Shown piece by piece: positions 33,210 through 45,684 of a stretch of DNA of 64,000 bases. Source of the stretch: Wolfiporia cocos (lineage: Eukaryota > Basidiomycota > Agaricomycetes > Polyporales > Phaeolaceae); NCBI GenBank assembly GCA_029448655.1, contig JACCLO010000014.1, positions 1,550,001 to 1,614,000 of the forward strand. The letters run 5' to 3'. The position numbers were made by a program, and so were the translations under genes. The notes below the pieces were generated by a model, which was not told where the DNA came from, did not search any database, and saw nothing but the letters and a program-made list of their open reading frames with translations. Each line of letters starts with the position of its first letter. Position 1 is the first letter of the stretch.

Positions 33210-34140
33210 ATGGGCTTGGCATTAATCGACACCGGTGCATCAATAAGCGTCATCAATAAGAAACTCGTCCATAAGGAAAAGTTAGTCACTCAGAAACTAC
33301 CTTCGCCTCTCGAGATTTGTAACGCCGACGGTACCTCTAATACCGCCGGTAATATCAATATGGCAGTTAAAGCTTATATGGTGCACGAGGAACACAAGTC
33401 CACCGAATTCTTGTACGTCATGGATGTACAGAATGCGGACGTGATCCTCGGATATAATTGGTTCCTGAAACACAACCCGGACTTCAACTGGCAGGAAGGA
33501 ATCTTCACATATCGGTGTACGGAAAAATGCAAACATGGCAAACGGGTTTCGATTTCTGAGGAAGAAGACGAAATCGAACCCCGCAACATCTATCAGATCA
33601 TCAACGACTTTCCAATAGATTTTCTCGGCTTAGAGGAGCCTGAGAATCCCTTTGTTGCTTGGGTGAACACCCTTGACGAAGGAACGGAACTCCTTATCGA
33701 CGCCATTCAGTCGATAACGGAGGAGTCAGACGATGAATTCCTGACAGATGCGGATCTCCAGAAATGGAAATCCTTGGTTCCGGAGACATACCAGGAGTTT
33801 GGTCCCACGGTATTTTCTCAACGCGCATCCGAAAGGATGCCCGAACGGAAACCATATGACCACGCCATCAACTTCCCCGATGACGTAGTACTACCGCCCC
33901 CGGGTAAGGCATACAAAATGTCTCCCCAGGAAGCGAACTCGCTAGATCAATGGATTCAGGAAGAGTTACGGAAGGGCTACATCCGACACTCGAAATCCCC
34001 AATCGCGAGCCCGGTCTTCTTCGTCCCTAAAAAGGATGGCGGAGCCCGAATGGTTGTCGATTACCGAAAAGTAAACGACTTGACCATTAAAAACAGGTAC
34101 CCTCTCCCACGCATAGATGATCTTATCGATAAGCTTAGCC
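33210..34140 (+). pseudogene. B2 pol: protease and RT N-terminus
   Basis: Starts ALIDTGASISVINKKL and reads through protease and the RT fingers ([22 protein letters not shown]) to KLSL, where the H LTR enters. The open frame runs a little further into the LTR. Nearly identical to B1 over this part. The initiating ATG is at the truncation junction and is probably not authentic. Confidence 0.9.
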
Positions 34141-34793
34141 TGTCACAGATTTATCTGTTCTCTAATTTTTCCTGTATTTTTCACTATTTCTTCGCATTTA
34201 TTCCGAATTGTTCTTCGACATCTGCACTTATCCTGTATCTAAGCTATACTTAAGCTACCGTGCCGCTGTACTGAACCATAACCTCGTAGATCACTCACGT
34301 GACCATTCCCACACTAGACGTCTTATCTTATCTCTCAACCACGTTACCTATTCATCACATGATACTATCTCTAGCACCCTTAGCGCTGCCACGTCATAAC
34401 TGACATCACCGTTCCAGACTCTGGGCAGAGTCCGGACTCACATCACGTTCCCAACGTAGACGCCTTACTCACGCATCGTCATACCAATGACATATCCCGA
34501 TCGGCCTATGACTCAGCCCGGGATCCCCATATCACAAGCTACGGACACTTCGTTAGCACCGCCATTACCGGCCTGTGCCCTTCGCCCTACTGTATCGTTA
34601 GTCCTACCTAGAGTACCAGGGGTCCTATACCACATGTATATAAGCTTGCATTCTCTGGCGGCTATTGCCCCAGAACTATCAACTTCGTTACACAGCGATA
34701 ACACTCTTGCCTAATAAGCAACCTCTACTTAATCTTTTAGCTTCGTCTAACATCAAGACCATACAAGTAAGTCATTCGTTACATAGCCAGGCT
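34141..34793 (+). mobile_element. Solo LTR, family H (653 bp), TSD TAGCC
   Basis: TGTCACAGATTTATCTG... to ...CATTCGTTACA with TAGCC at 34136-34140 and 34794-34798, in B2 RT. TATATAAG near 34637 is followed after CCCC by AGAACTATC. GCCATTACCGGCC lies near 34560. Confidence 0.93.
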
Positions 34794-34798
34794 TCGAT

Positions 34799-37700
34799 AT
34801 TTACGAAGCTCGACTTGCGTTGGGGTTACAACAACGTAAGAATCAAGGAGGGAGATGAATGGAAGACCGCATTCATTACGCCTAACGGCCTTTACAAAGC
34901 TGTAGTCATGTACTTCGGTTTTTGTAATGCACCCAGCACGTTCCAACACATGATGAACGATATTCTAGGTGACCTTATCAGAGAAGGAAAGGTCATTGTC
35001 TACCTAGACGACATCTTAGTGTTCGGTAACGACTTGCTGGAACACCGTCGTATTGTCAAGCAAGTATTACAAATCTTGCAAGACAACGACTTGTTTGCGA
35101 AGCCTGAAAAGTGCTTCTTCGAACAAAGCAGTATTGAATACCTGGGAATGATCATTTCCAAAGGAAAAGTCGAAATGGACCCTAAGAAGGTAGCCGGTGT
35201 AATGGACTGGCCTACACCTGCCAAGGTGAAGGACGTCCAGGCCTTTGTTGGCTTCGCCAACTACTACCGTCGGTTCATTAAGGACTTCTCCAAAGTGGTT
35301 AAGCCGTTAACCGAACTGTCCAAGAAAAACACGCAGTGGCACTGGGGACCCGAACAAGCGGAAGCCTTCCAAACTCTCAAGGAAGCTTTCACATCGGCTC
35401 CAATACTCCGGATCCCAGATCAGGAGTCCCCGTTCCGCGTGGAAGCGGATTCATCAGATTACACAACTGGTGCGGTGCTATCGCAATACTCTTCGGAGGA
35501 TAAGCTCTGGCACCCGGTAGCCTTTTACTCAAAATCTCTATCAGCACCTGAAAGGAACTATGAGATTTACGATAAGGAGTTGCTTGCAATCATCCGCGCT
35601 CTAGAGGAATGGAGACATTACCTCGAAGGACACCCACGCAAATTTGAAGTATGGTCGGATCATCTTGTGCTGACATATTTCAAATCGGCACAATGGCTTA
35701 CCCGGAGACAGGCACGTTGGAGTCTTTACCTGACAAGGTTCAACTTCACAATGTGTCACAAACCCGGTAAAACAATGCTCACGGCTGATCCTCTGTCATG
35801 GAGGCCAGACCATGAAGAGGGGGTGGAACTCGATAATCGCGATCAAATTTTGCTGAAACCGGAATATTTCATGGTTAGGGCGCTAGAAGCGTCACAGCAG
35901 GAGATACAATCAGGCGACGAGGACCTTCTCCAACAAATCCGACAAGCCCACATGAACGATCAGATTACCAAAGATTACCAGGAACTACTAAAAAGTGGTC
36001 CCAAGGAATTCGGTAAAGATCTCCAAGAATGGAACATGGAGGCTGGATTACTCCTCAGACGAGGAAAAGTGTACGTTCCAAAAGAGCCTAAGGAATTGCG
36101 AACGAAGATTCTGGAGTTACATCATGACCATGTGACTGCCGGACACTTCGCACGATGGAAGACCTATGAACTTCTATCACGTAATTACTGGTGGCCTGGA
36201 ATGACCACAATGGTAAAGCAATACGTGGAAGGTTGTGACACATGCCAACGCGTGAAGAACCGCAACCAGACCCCGTATGGACCCCTGCAACCGCTCCCAG
36301 TACCGGAAGCACCCTGGGACACAATCACCATTGACTTCATCGTTCACTTACCACCCAGCGGCGAATTGAAACAATTCAATGCTATTATGGTAATAGTGGA
36401 CCGATTGACCAAGCGCGCGCATTTCATCCCCACGTCAGATAATATCATGGCAAAAGAATTAGCAAACCTCCTGTACCTTCGGATTTATCCGAACCACGGA
36501 CTTCCGAAACAAATCATTTCGGATAGAGGGCCGCAATTCGCTTCCGAACTATTCAAGGGATGGTGCGAACAATTGGGAATTCAGAGGTCAATGACAACCG
36601 CCTATCACCCGCAAGCAGATGGCCAGACGGAGAGAATCAACCAGATTCTAGAACAATACCTGCGATGTTACATCGACGTTATCCAAAAAGATAACTGGGT
36701 GTTCTATCTCCCCACGGCAGAATTTGCGTACAACAACGCGGCTAGTGAGACGACCAAGAATAGCCCATTCTTCGTCGAACTAGGAAGGCATCCCAATGCA
36801 GGACCTGCGGATTTGAAGCTGACGCAATACTCGGACTTAAATCAATTTGCTTACGCCAGGTGGTCAGCACAAGAACAAGGTAAGGCAGCTATGAAATTGG
36901 CTGCTGAACGCTGGTCTTGGTACTACGATCAACACAAGCGCTCGGTACCGTTTAAAGTCGGCGACAAAGTTCTCGTTGACGCCCGTAGCTGGCAAGACTC
37001 CGAAAGAAGTCTTAGTCCACGCTATTTAGGACCCTTTAAGATAATTGAACAATTATCTCCGGTCACTTTTAGGGTACACATGGACGAGCAATACAGGGCT
37101 TATCACCCCGTATTCCACGCTTCCAAGTTGGTCATGTACAAGAACCCGGTGCATCAGAAAAGACCAGAAACTCAGCCGGAAATAGTTGACGGCGAGGAAG
37201 TATGGGAAGTCGAGAAGATCTTAGATCATCGCCTTCGCGCAGGAAGAATTGAATACAGAATCAGATGGAAAGGATTCGGTATCAACGACGACTCCTGGGT
37301 ACGTGAAGCCGATCTCGACTCGGCATACGACATTCTGCAGGAATACAAGGCTTCACACGCCATTCCAATGCAGGATGTTCCCCTCAGGCAATCAGCTAGA
37401 AGAAAAGAAGCAGTTCACGTCTTCGATCCTGACAGTGATGACTGGGAAGCCAACGAATGCACGTGGCCAGACGACTGGCCACAGTATTGCGAAGAATTTG
37501 CAAAGGACCCCAAGCAGCGCATGGTCAGGCACCCCGACGGGGGATGGATGTCAGCCGACATCAACCAAAACGCGGACTTGAAAATCGTAGTCGGTGAAGG
37601 CGGACGAATGCCGGAAAAAGGAACTAAGGACTCAGTCGGTTTCGACCTGTACACTGCAACAGGCGATGTTCTGCCAGCCCACGGGCAGACAGAATACAAC

Positions 37701-38000
37701 ACCAAACTGAAGATCCAAGTACCTTTTGGCACTTACGGACGCATCGCCCCCCGCTCTAGTCTTGCCCGAAAAGGCATTGACGTAATGGGTGGCGTCATCG
37801 ATCACGATTACCAAGGCGAAGTAATCATCATTCTCCGGAATCACTCCGACATATCTATCGATATTCGGGCCGGTGATAAGATTGCTCAACTTATCTGCGA
37901 AGTTGCTAAGGACCCGCATATTACGCTACACGGAAAATCTTACTTTGAAAAGATTAAATCCGAACGCGGTACTGGTGGATTCAGCTCCACAGGAAAGTAA
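34799..38000 (+). pseudogene. B2 pol: RT, RNase H, integrase, chromodomain, dUTPase
   Basis: Open from the RT palm to the C-terminus: RT YLDDILVF, RNase H (VEADSSDYTTGAVLSQ), integrase HHCC (HHDHVTAGH, CDTCQRV) and DDE core (TITIDFIVHL, ISDRGPQF, ERINQ), chromodomain (VEKILDHRLRAGRIEYRIRW) and dUTPase (GFDLYT, APRSSLA, GVIDHDYQGEV, GDKIAQLI, GTGGFSSTGK). The last motif has Ser for the first Gly of GFGSTG. It shows what B1 lost in its 73-bp deletion: QELLKSGPKEFGKDLQEW is present here. Confidence 0.9.
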
Positions 38001-38431
38001 TCGTTCCATTAGGGACAATGAAACCTGAAGAGGGGGTAATGTCACAGATTTGGGACATGCCACTATTTTTCCCGTATTTTTACCTATTTATCTGGTATTT
38101 CTACGACCTTTGTAGACATTTACGCTGTTAAGCGCCCGTCTACACGTACACGCAACCAAACAACACGTACACAACGCGGTATACGTCCACCTGTCATAAC
38201 AACACGTACATAACACGATCGTACGGGTCAATGACTCAGCGGACTAACCTCCGGTGTCACGCGCCTTACACATATCCTGATACCGGGCTATGTCAGTACA
38301 ATTGGATAAGCGGCCCGCTCGTTATCACATGCCAATGCCCTTACGATTACTCATATCCCGATACCGGTATATAAGAATCACATGCATGGCTTACTAACGT
38401 AGCTACAGCCACTTCCACAACATGGACCTAC

Positions 38432-38821
38432 TGTCACGGTTTTCACCGTTGACTAAGGGTACGCCTATTCTTTTTGCCTTTTCTCTAGGCCTCCAGCGTA
38501 CACCTCGCACCCTAGTCCCCTAGTTCCCCTGTCCTCGTCATACGCTCACCTTAGCCAGGTAGTCACGTGACACCATAGATTAGATAGTAGCACCACCCCA
38601 GACAGCGTTAGCTTATCGTTAGCCTAGCGTTATCTTAACGTTAGCCTAGCGTTGGCACTAACCTAGCGCCTGTCCTACCGGCGTCAGCCTTACCGCTGAC
38701 GTCACACATTATGTACAGCCTTGTAGCTATGGGGATGACCCTAGATACTTAGGCCTCCAGCCTGGGCCCTTTTGGTCCAGGCCTTTATGTTCTCCTTTAT
38801 ACATGTGACGTGTGCCCTTAC
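38432..38821 (+). mobile_element. LTR L fragment (390 bp)
   Basis: Begins TGTCACGGTTTTCACCG inside the B2 3' LTR after CCTAC, and is cut by the E LTR. It contains repeated CGTTAGCCTAGCGTTA units near 38605-38650. Its own 3' end is not found in the window. Confidence 0.55.
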
Positions 38822-39393
38822 TGTCACAAACTTTCCTCTAGGATACGTAACATCCCTCGCTATAGGTATTATAGGCGCCGCTAGGTGCGCGCGCGCTTCC
38901 CTGATCCTCAGCCACCTCCAGCGCCCGTCCAGGACTCCGTCTAGATCATATGACCATAGGTTAGCGCTGTAGGGTAGCGCGCATCTTAGGTACTCACGTT
39001 AGGGTCACACCGTCCACATGTCGTCACATATAGTTACATATCATGTGCCCTGGTAGTTACTGCGCACAGGCCACGACTTTAGGGCGACCATTACTGGTCA
39101 GCTATGCATGTATAAGTACGACAAGATGGGGACTTACTTCCCCATCTTTAGGATTCTCGACAACTGAGCTTAGGCTCCTCTCTTACTCTGCGCTGTGTGC
39201 GTCTCTGCCCCGGGGGCCCTCATGCCCTTGCTTGACTGTGTGCTAGTCGACTACGCCGTCGTACACAAGGGAATGGTCGTACATTACCCACGTTGCCTCT
39301 GCGATAGGCCTCTGGCCGTTTGGTACACCGCCTTGTAGGCGTGTTAGGGACTCCCCTGTAGCCAGGGTCCCACAGCCTAGTAAGTCTGTGTCA
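38822..39393 (+). mobile_element. LTR E (572 bp) with mismatched flanks
   Basis: TGTCACAAACTTTCC... to ...TAAGTCTGTGTCA. The left flank is LTR L (CTTAC); the right flank is B3 pol (GTGAG). The lack of a TSD and the different host sequences suggest a recombinant between two E insertions. Confidence 0.85.
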
Positions 39394-41683
39394 GTGAGCA
39401 TTGTTTTACCGGGTTTGTGACACATTGTGAAGTTGAACCTTGTCAGGTAAAGACTCCGTCGTGCCTGTCTCCTGGTAAGCCATTGTGCCGATTTAAAATA
39501 TGTCAGATTAAGATGATCCGACCATACTTCAAATTTGTGAGGATGTCCTTCGAGGTAATGTCTCCATTCCTCTAGAGCGCGGATGATTGCAAGCAACTCC
39601 TAATCGTAAATCTCATAGTTCCTTTCAGGTGCTGATAGAGATTTCGAGTAAAAGGCTACTGGGTGCCAGAGCTTATCCTCCGAAGAGTATTGTGATAGCA
39701 CCGCACCAGTTGCGTAATCAGATGAGTCCGCTTTCACACGGAACAGGGACTCCTGATCTGGGATCCAGAGTATTGGAGCCGAAGTGAAAGCTTCCTTAAG
39801 GGTTTGGAACGCTTCTGCTTGTTCGGGTCCCCATTTCCATTGCCTGTTCTTCTTGGACAATTCGGTTAACGGCTTAACCACTTTGGAGAAGTCCTTAATG
39901 AAGCGTCGGTAGTAGTTGGCGAAGCCAACAAAGGCCTGGACGTCTTTCACCTTGGCAGGTGTAGGCCAGTCCAATACGCTGGCTACCTTCTTAGGGTCCA
40001 TTTCGACTTTTCCTTTGGAAATAACCATTCCCAGGTATTCAATACTGCTTTGTTCGAAAAAACACTTTTCAGGCTTTGCGAACAGATCGTTGTCCTGCAA
40101 GATTTGTAATACTTGCCGGACCACCTTGTGGTGTTCTGCCAAATCGTTTCCAAACACTAAGATGTTGTCTAGGTAGACAATGACCTTTTCTTCTCTGATA
40201 AGGTCACCTAGAATATCGTTCATCATGTGCTGGAACGTGCAGGGTGCATTGCAGAAGCCGAAGTACATGACTACAGCTTCGTAAAGGCCGCCAGGCGTAA
40301 TGAATGCGGTCTTCCATTCATCTCCCTCCTTGATCCTTACGTTGTTGTAACCCCATCACAAGTCGAGCTTCGTGAATATCGAAGCCTGGCTAAGGTTATT
40401 GATAAGCTCGTCTATGCGTGGGAGAGGGTACCTATTTTTAATGGTTATGTCATTTACTTTGCGGTAATCGACAACCATTCAGGCTCCGCCGTCTTTTTTA
40501 GGGACGAAAAAAGACCGGGCTCGCGATCGGGGATTTTGAAGCACGGATGTAGCCCTTCCATAGTTCTTCCTGGATCCATTGATCAAGCGAGTTCGCTTCC
40601 TGGGGAGACATCTTGTATGGCTTTCCCGGGGGCGGTAGTACCACGTCATCGGGGAAGTTGATGGTGTGATCGTAAGGTTTCCGTTCGGGCATCCTTTCGG
40701 ATGCACGTTGAGAAAATACCGTGGGACCAAATTCCTGGTATATCTCCGGAACCAAGGATTTCCATTTCTGGAGATCCGCGTCTGTCAGAAATTCATCGTC
40801 CGACTTCTCCATTATCGACTGAATGGCGTCGATAAGGATTTCTGTTCCTTCGTCAAGGGTGTTCACCCAGGCGACAAAGGGATTCTCAGGCTCCTCTAAG
40901 CCAAGAAAATCTATTGGAAAGTCGTTGATGACCTGAAAGATTGTGCGGGGTTCTATTTCGTCTTCCTCCTCAGAGATAGAAACCCGTTTGCCATGTTTGC
41001 AAAATCATATCCAAGGATCACATCCGCATTCTGTACGTCCATTACGTACAAGAATTCGGTGGACTTGTGTTCCTCATGCACGGACGAGTTTCTTATCAAT
41101 GACGCTTATTGATGCATCGGTGTCGATTAATGCCATGACGTTGACTTTCTTTCCATACACTCAGAGTTCTACTTCGATAGAAAATGATTTATTATCATCT
41201 CGTGAATCGTTTCCATGTACATTATACAAAGTAAAGAACTTGAGTGCGACCGGGTCAGGATGAAAGTATTGTACAGGAGAGGCACATGTAGCTAGTGTCC
41301 TTGTCCTCCGGACAAAGTCCATTGCCAAGTTGCCGAATATACCGAGATGGGATACCGGGTGACGTGCGACCGCCTTATCTTCCCACAAGATAAGGGGTCC
41401 TTGTGAAGCCCCTTTGTAGGGGTGCTCTTCTTCAGGGAGCTGTATGCTCCCAGCTGCTGCGGGGCTGGTGCATTCTTCACAAGACATCTTCGAGACGTGT
41501 AGTGGGGGCGAGGGGAACCGAGATGGTCCCGACGTTGGCGACGGTGGTGGCGGGGGCCGAGGTTCCTGCTGATGTTGAGTCAGCCATGACTTCTTCCCAG
41601 ATGTATCGGGCACGATATGTCTTGCCATCCGCGGGGGGGGCCGAGTACGGCTTCTTGCCAGAAGCCTGTCCCTTTCCACTACC
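39394..41683 (-). pseudogene. Family B copy B3: pol (RNase H, RT, protease) and gag C-terminus fragment
   Basis: Colinear with B1 14756-17225. RNase H (VKADSSDYATGAVLSQ), RT with YLDNILVF (Asn replacing the second catalytic Asp of YLDD), RT N-terminus, a protease region with deletions near 40998 and 41085, and gag end (TTRLEDVL). Several frameshifts split it. A stop also follows IEVEL before the protease. The gag end is cut by the family A LTR at 41684. Confidence 0.9.
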
Positions 41684-42196
41684 TGTTACGGGTCGAATAC
41701 CCGTTTGTATATTCGAGTCGCAAATACAGATCGTTCTTCTGCATGTAGGCACGTTGCCGTATGCAAGGCAAATACTTGTTAGATGCCTTCAAGTCCTAAG
41801 TGAAGTCCTTAGGAGATCGGTTAATATCCAATACGCATTAGAGGATATAGTCTGTTCAAGTGCAAGTCTGATAGAATATAAGACTCGCCTAAGTCCGAGA
41901 AGTCAATGTGCACTTCGAGGACTTAGTCGTTCGGTTGCTCGAGTGAGAAATACTGAGCGTAGTTTCCTACGTTTGAGAACGAGTATGAGACTTCTTGTTT
42001 GTACAACAAGGTCGAGCTGAAGAGCTTCGACAGTAGATACATGAGTTTATATACTACGTTAGGTTTTAGGGGTCAAGTCCATCCCAGATGTCACCGCTAC
42101 TATCTACGCTATAGTACCAAACGTTTGATAAGTACGGAGTGATATATCTGAAATGATAGATAAAAATGGAGAAGGCGGTTGAACGCCATCTATCAA
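41684..42196 (-). repeat. Family A LTR, left 513 bp, cut by element D
   Basis: TGTTACGGGTCGAATACCC onward, inserted in B3 gag after CTACC, interrupted at CTATCAA by the D 5' LTR. The remaining ~195 bp should lie beyond the right end of D, off-window. Confidence 0.92.
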
Positions 42197-42568
42197 TGTC
42201 ACAAGCCGATTTCTTTCGCCTAGCTAGTGACTAGAGCCTGAACCCTTATCTTATCTAAGCGCGTGCCTAGCAGTCACGTGCAAGACCCCGAACACCCTAT
42301 CACGTGTTGCCAACCCCCCGGACACTCTGTGCCGTGTACTTACACCCATTATAGGGTTTACCATAATATCGGACCATCAGCTTACGTAATAACTGTACAG
42401 TAGCCAAACAATGTACAAACAGTAGGATAGCATATATACTAGCCGATGAGCAGGGTAGCACCCCAGACTCGTCTTGGCCTTATACGCCTTGAGTAGCCTC
42501 AGACTAGGATTGCGCTGAAACGCGAGTAACAATCCCCTGAGTAGTTGCTTGAAGTGTTGCTTGTGTCA
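42197..42568 (+). repeat. Family D 5' LTR (372 bp)
   Basis: TGTCACAAGCCGATTTC... to ...GTTGCTTGTGTCA. TATATA at 42433, predicted transcript start at 42465 (AGACTCGTCTT), 32 nt downstream. Confidence 0.88.
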
Positions 42569-42569
42569 T

Positions 42570-42580
42570 AAGACGAGTCT
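42570..42580 (+). promoter_or_regulatory. Family D primer-binding site (11-nt self-priming)
   Basis: AAGACGAGTCT, one base after the LTR, is the exact reverse complement of AGACTCGTCTT at 42465-42475 inside the LTR, 32 nt after the TATA box. This is the geometry of Tf1 self-priming, where the first 11 nt of the mRNA prime reverse transcription. Confidence 0.8.
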
Positions 42581-43323
42581 CCCCCCCGCTTAGTGGTTTT
42601 ACCCTAAGCAACCCCAGCGCACTAGGGGCAAAGTGCACCTTTCTTTCGTCCTTGTTGAACCTCGGTTCTCCAGACACGTGATTGGTCTTCATACCCGCCA
42701 CATCCCAGGGTTAAGGGATTAGAGTTCTGGGGAAATCACTGCGAACAGCGTGTAGGGGACCTCTCCTACCGTTGCTTCAAAGCTACTGAGCCACCGTCGT
42801 GCAACGCGGCGTAAAGGCTTTGGGTTACAACCCCACCAGAGTAACTGTGCACCCATCGCGTAATAATCAAAGGCGACAAGGGGCCCTCTGGCAGTTTACT
42901 GAAGCTCTGGTCGTCTATTTACGGGCCTACTGCACCGACGATACGCGCATTACCGCGCCCCATTACTATACAACCCAGTGCGTAACCCACGGCTGAAGAG
43001 GCAGGAAATCGCTTAATACTGTACCGGCACTTGCCGCCCTATGGTAGAACTTTTACACGCCCCATCACATAGGCGGATAGTTCCCGTGCCCCCGGTATCC
43101 CGAATTAGCTTCGGGGCTGGACGAGGTTTTGGAGGCTGCGTTTTCTTGCCGGCTTTGGGAAGAAAACCCCTTAGCGTTTCTTGGCACATCTCCGAAAAGA
43201 GGTGGACACAGTTTGTAGTGGATTGAGACTCCCCGATAGCTCTTCGGAGGCGCCACAGTGGGCAGGTAGCAGTCTTAATCGCGACTACATATTTTCTATA
43301 CCTACACCCTTCGTATACATACA
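42581..43323. other. Family D leader
   Basis: About 740 bp between PBS and the gag ATG. No convincing ORF; presumed untranslated leader with packaging functions. Confidence 0.55.
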
Positions 43324-45568
43324 ATGGCCACCCCACACAACCTCGACTACATCCGCGGCCCGCGACCCGCACACAACCCATTTGAGGCCCCAACACCGGC
43401 CAACGATCCGATCGATCCGTTTCGCCCAGGACAGTGGGTGAACTACCAAATGCACGGCCTCCCCAATGACTTCGCACTCCTGTCAGTAGCGGATAGCATA
43501 CACGCCCCCCGTCCACATGTCGAAGTCGCCCCGGTACACACCACCACCATCGGACAACAAAGTCCCAACCGCTCACTAGCATACGGAGCATCGGCGGCAG
43601 ACCAAGGGCCCGGAATCGAACAGCTGGATCAGGCCTTCCACTTGGCAAGGGAACAATCGAACACGATACGCGCCGGAAGTCAGCTAGGTCACATCGACTC
43701 CCCGCTAGCCCTTCAATGGGCGTTCCCACCCAACCCCACTTCAGCGGATTTCGGAGCACGGTGCCAGCAGGTCGCGCAAGCAATGGTCACGGTCGGTACA
43801 TGGTCACGAGAGATGGGAGCACGATTCCTACGAGAGGCACAATGGTTGCAGGCTGATGCTCTCCAAGCCGGAGACGCAGCATCACTACACAGCCCGGCAC
43901 AACCCCCCGTACGCACCCCCATCTCGCAGGCAGAAAGTCGCTTCCGGCCAGTAGAAAACTGGGTTCGTGTCACAGATTTGGGACATGCCACTATTTTTCC
44001 CGTATTTTTACCTATTTATCTGGTATTTCTACGACCTTGTAGACATTTACGCTGTTAAGCGCCCGTCTACACATACACGCAACCAAACAACACGTACACA
44101 ACGCGGTATACGTCCACTTGTCATAACAACACGTACATAACACGCTTGTACGCGTCAATGACTCAGCGGACTAACCTCCGGTGTCACGCACTTTACTCAT
44201 ATCCCGATACCGGGCTATGTCAGTACGATTGGATAAGCGGCCTGCTCGTTATCACATGCCAATGTCCTTACGATTACTCATATCCCGCTACCGGTATATA
44301 AGAATCACATGCATGGCTTACTAACGAAGCTACAGCCACTTCCACAACATGGACCTACGGTCCAAACAAACGATCTTACTGGTGCGGCCATTACCGGCGC
44401 ACATGGTCTATTGTAGTTTACGACTTAGCTGTATTAGCTATGTCTGCGCATAGACCGTCTTCATGTTTGGCTCCCTTACTGGTAACCAAACAATGCATGT
44501 ATATAAGTAGGGCTATCACTACGATAAGCCTTAGATTTGTTCTCTGCATTCGCACAGTCACATAACATCTCTGCTTGCGCCCACTAGTCTCCTCACCAAC
44601 CTCCAACAACTCCTTCAAGTCGTTTTCTAGGTTATAGTGTGAGTCCCACAGTCTAGTCTGTGTCAGTTCGATCGGTGCGTATGCACTCTCCCCAGCAGAC
44701 TCCAAGCGGACCCCGACCACTCCCGACCCCTCCCACTCGCGGCAATTCCCGGCAGATGAACCCCTTCCTGCCCGGTTACACACCTCCGGCACTTATGGCC
44801 CTGGCTCCAGTACGACCCGGTTCATTCGCTCAGGCAACCCGTCCCCCACCTGACATGTTCGGTTACTCGGCACCTCCTCCGCCTTTGGCAGCACGTGCAG
44901 GACCTCCTCAGGGAACCCATGCATCTATGTGGAGACCCGAAAAACTGGCATCGTCACAGTGGAACGCGTATTCGATCCTGCCCGAGCCAAGACCGGATCC
45001 CCGATACAAATCAAAGGTCAGGGAACCCGAATCTTTCACCGGCACCGGATTCACGGACTGGTACATGCGGTTGAAATTGTACATCGACGATAACGCCCCC
45101 ATCCTATTCACCGACTCAAAGAAGGTGGGGGCGGCAATCTCACTCATCCGCAGTCCAAAGGTCGACTCCTGGGTAACGGCATTCACCCGGGAACACTACC
45201 TGTCCGGTCAATGGAGGATTAGCTGGGAACGGTTCATCTGGGAGTTGCACCAAAAGTTCGACGACCCGGACCTGGAGAAAAAGGCAGCGGTAGCGGCAGA
45301 GCGACTCACCATGACGCTCGGTAGAGGCAAAGAGTATTTCCAGGAGCTAGAACGGCTCCTAGGAGAAGCCAAGTACGATCGGGAAAACCAGGTGGTCCAC
45401 AGCTGGATCACCCGGGCAGTACCTAAGGACATATACTCCTCGGTTCATCAGGCATTTGTCGCGGCCACCGTCAACGACAAATCGCAGCATGGGTACAATG
45501 TCCAAATCCCGGAGAATTACGAATCCTGGAAACAGGCCATCCTCCGGACCGACAACGCGATGCGTTGA
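43324..45568 (+). pseudogene. Family D gag (split by a B solo LTR; ends at a premature TGA)
   Basis: ATG at 43324. N-terminal region with Pro-rich and helical parts (FGARCQQVAQAMVTVGTWSREM), interrupted by the solo LTR at 43968-44665, then a Pro-rich stretch and a capsid-like domain (FTGTGFTDWYMRLKLYI... SWERFIWELHQKFDDPDLEKKA). The frame is the same on both sides of the LTR. TGA at 45566-45568 truncates it; homologous sequence continues (LRDEEKLRSTTKG), and a frameshift near 45670 moves the frame to that of the next segment. Confidence 0.85.
43968..44665 (+). mobile_element. Solo LTR, family B (698 bp), TSD GTTCG
   Basis: TGTCACAGATTTGGG... to ...TAGTCTGTGTCA, GTTCG at 43963-43967 and 44666-44670. 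Contains TATATAAG near 44500 and GCCATTACCGGC near 44384. Confidence 0.96.
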
Positions 45569-45684
45569 CTCCGGGACGAGGAAAAACTGCGGAGCACCAC
45601 GAAGGGAACCACGTACAAGGGCAAGGAGCATGCTAAGACCGAGCGCGCTCCCCGAGCGGAGCCAATGGCTGAAGAAGGTCAAAC

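Larger units (their letters stand above)
33210..38431 (+). mobile_element. Ty3/Gypsy family B copy B2, 5'-truncated
   Basis: Plus-strand fragment starting at the protease active site and reaching through dUTPase, PPT (GAAGAGGGGGTAA) and part of the 3' LTR (38040-38431), which ends at LTR L. An H solo LTR splits RT. Apart from that insertion pol has no stop. Confidence 0.92.

Noticed and set aside
43041..43783. ORFs on either strand in the family D leader
   Set aside because: The minus-strand 256-codon ORF overlaps real gag start in antisense and has no domain; the others are short.
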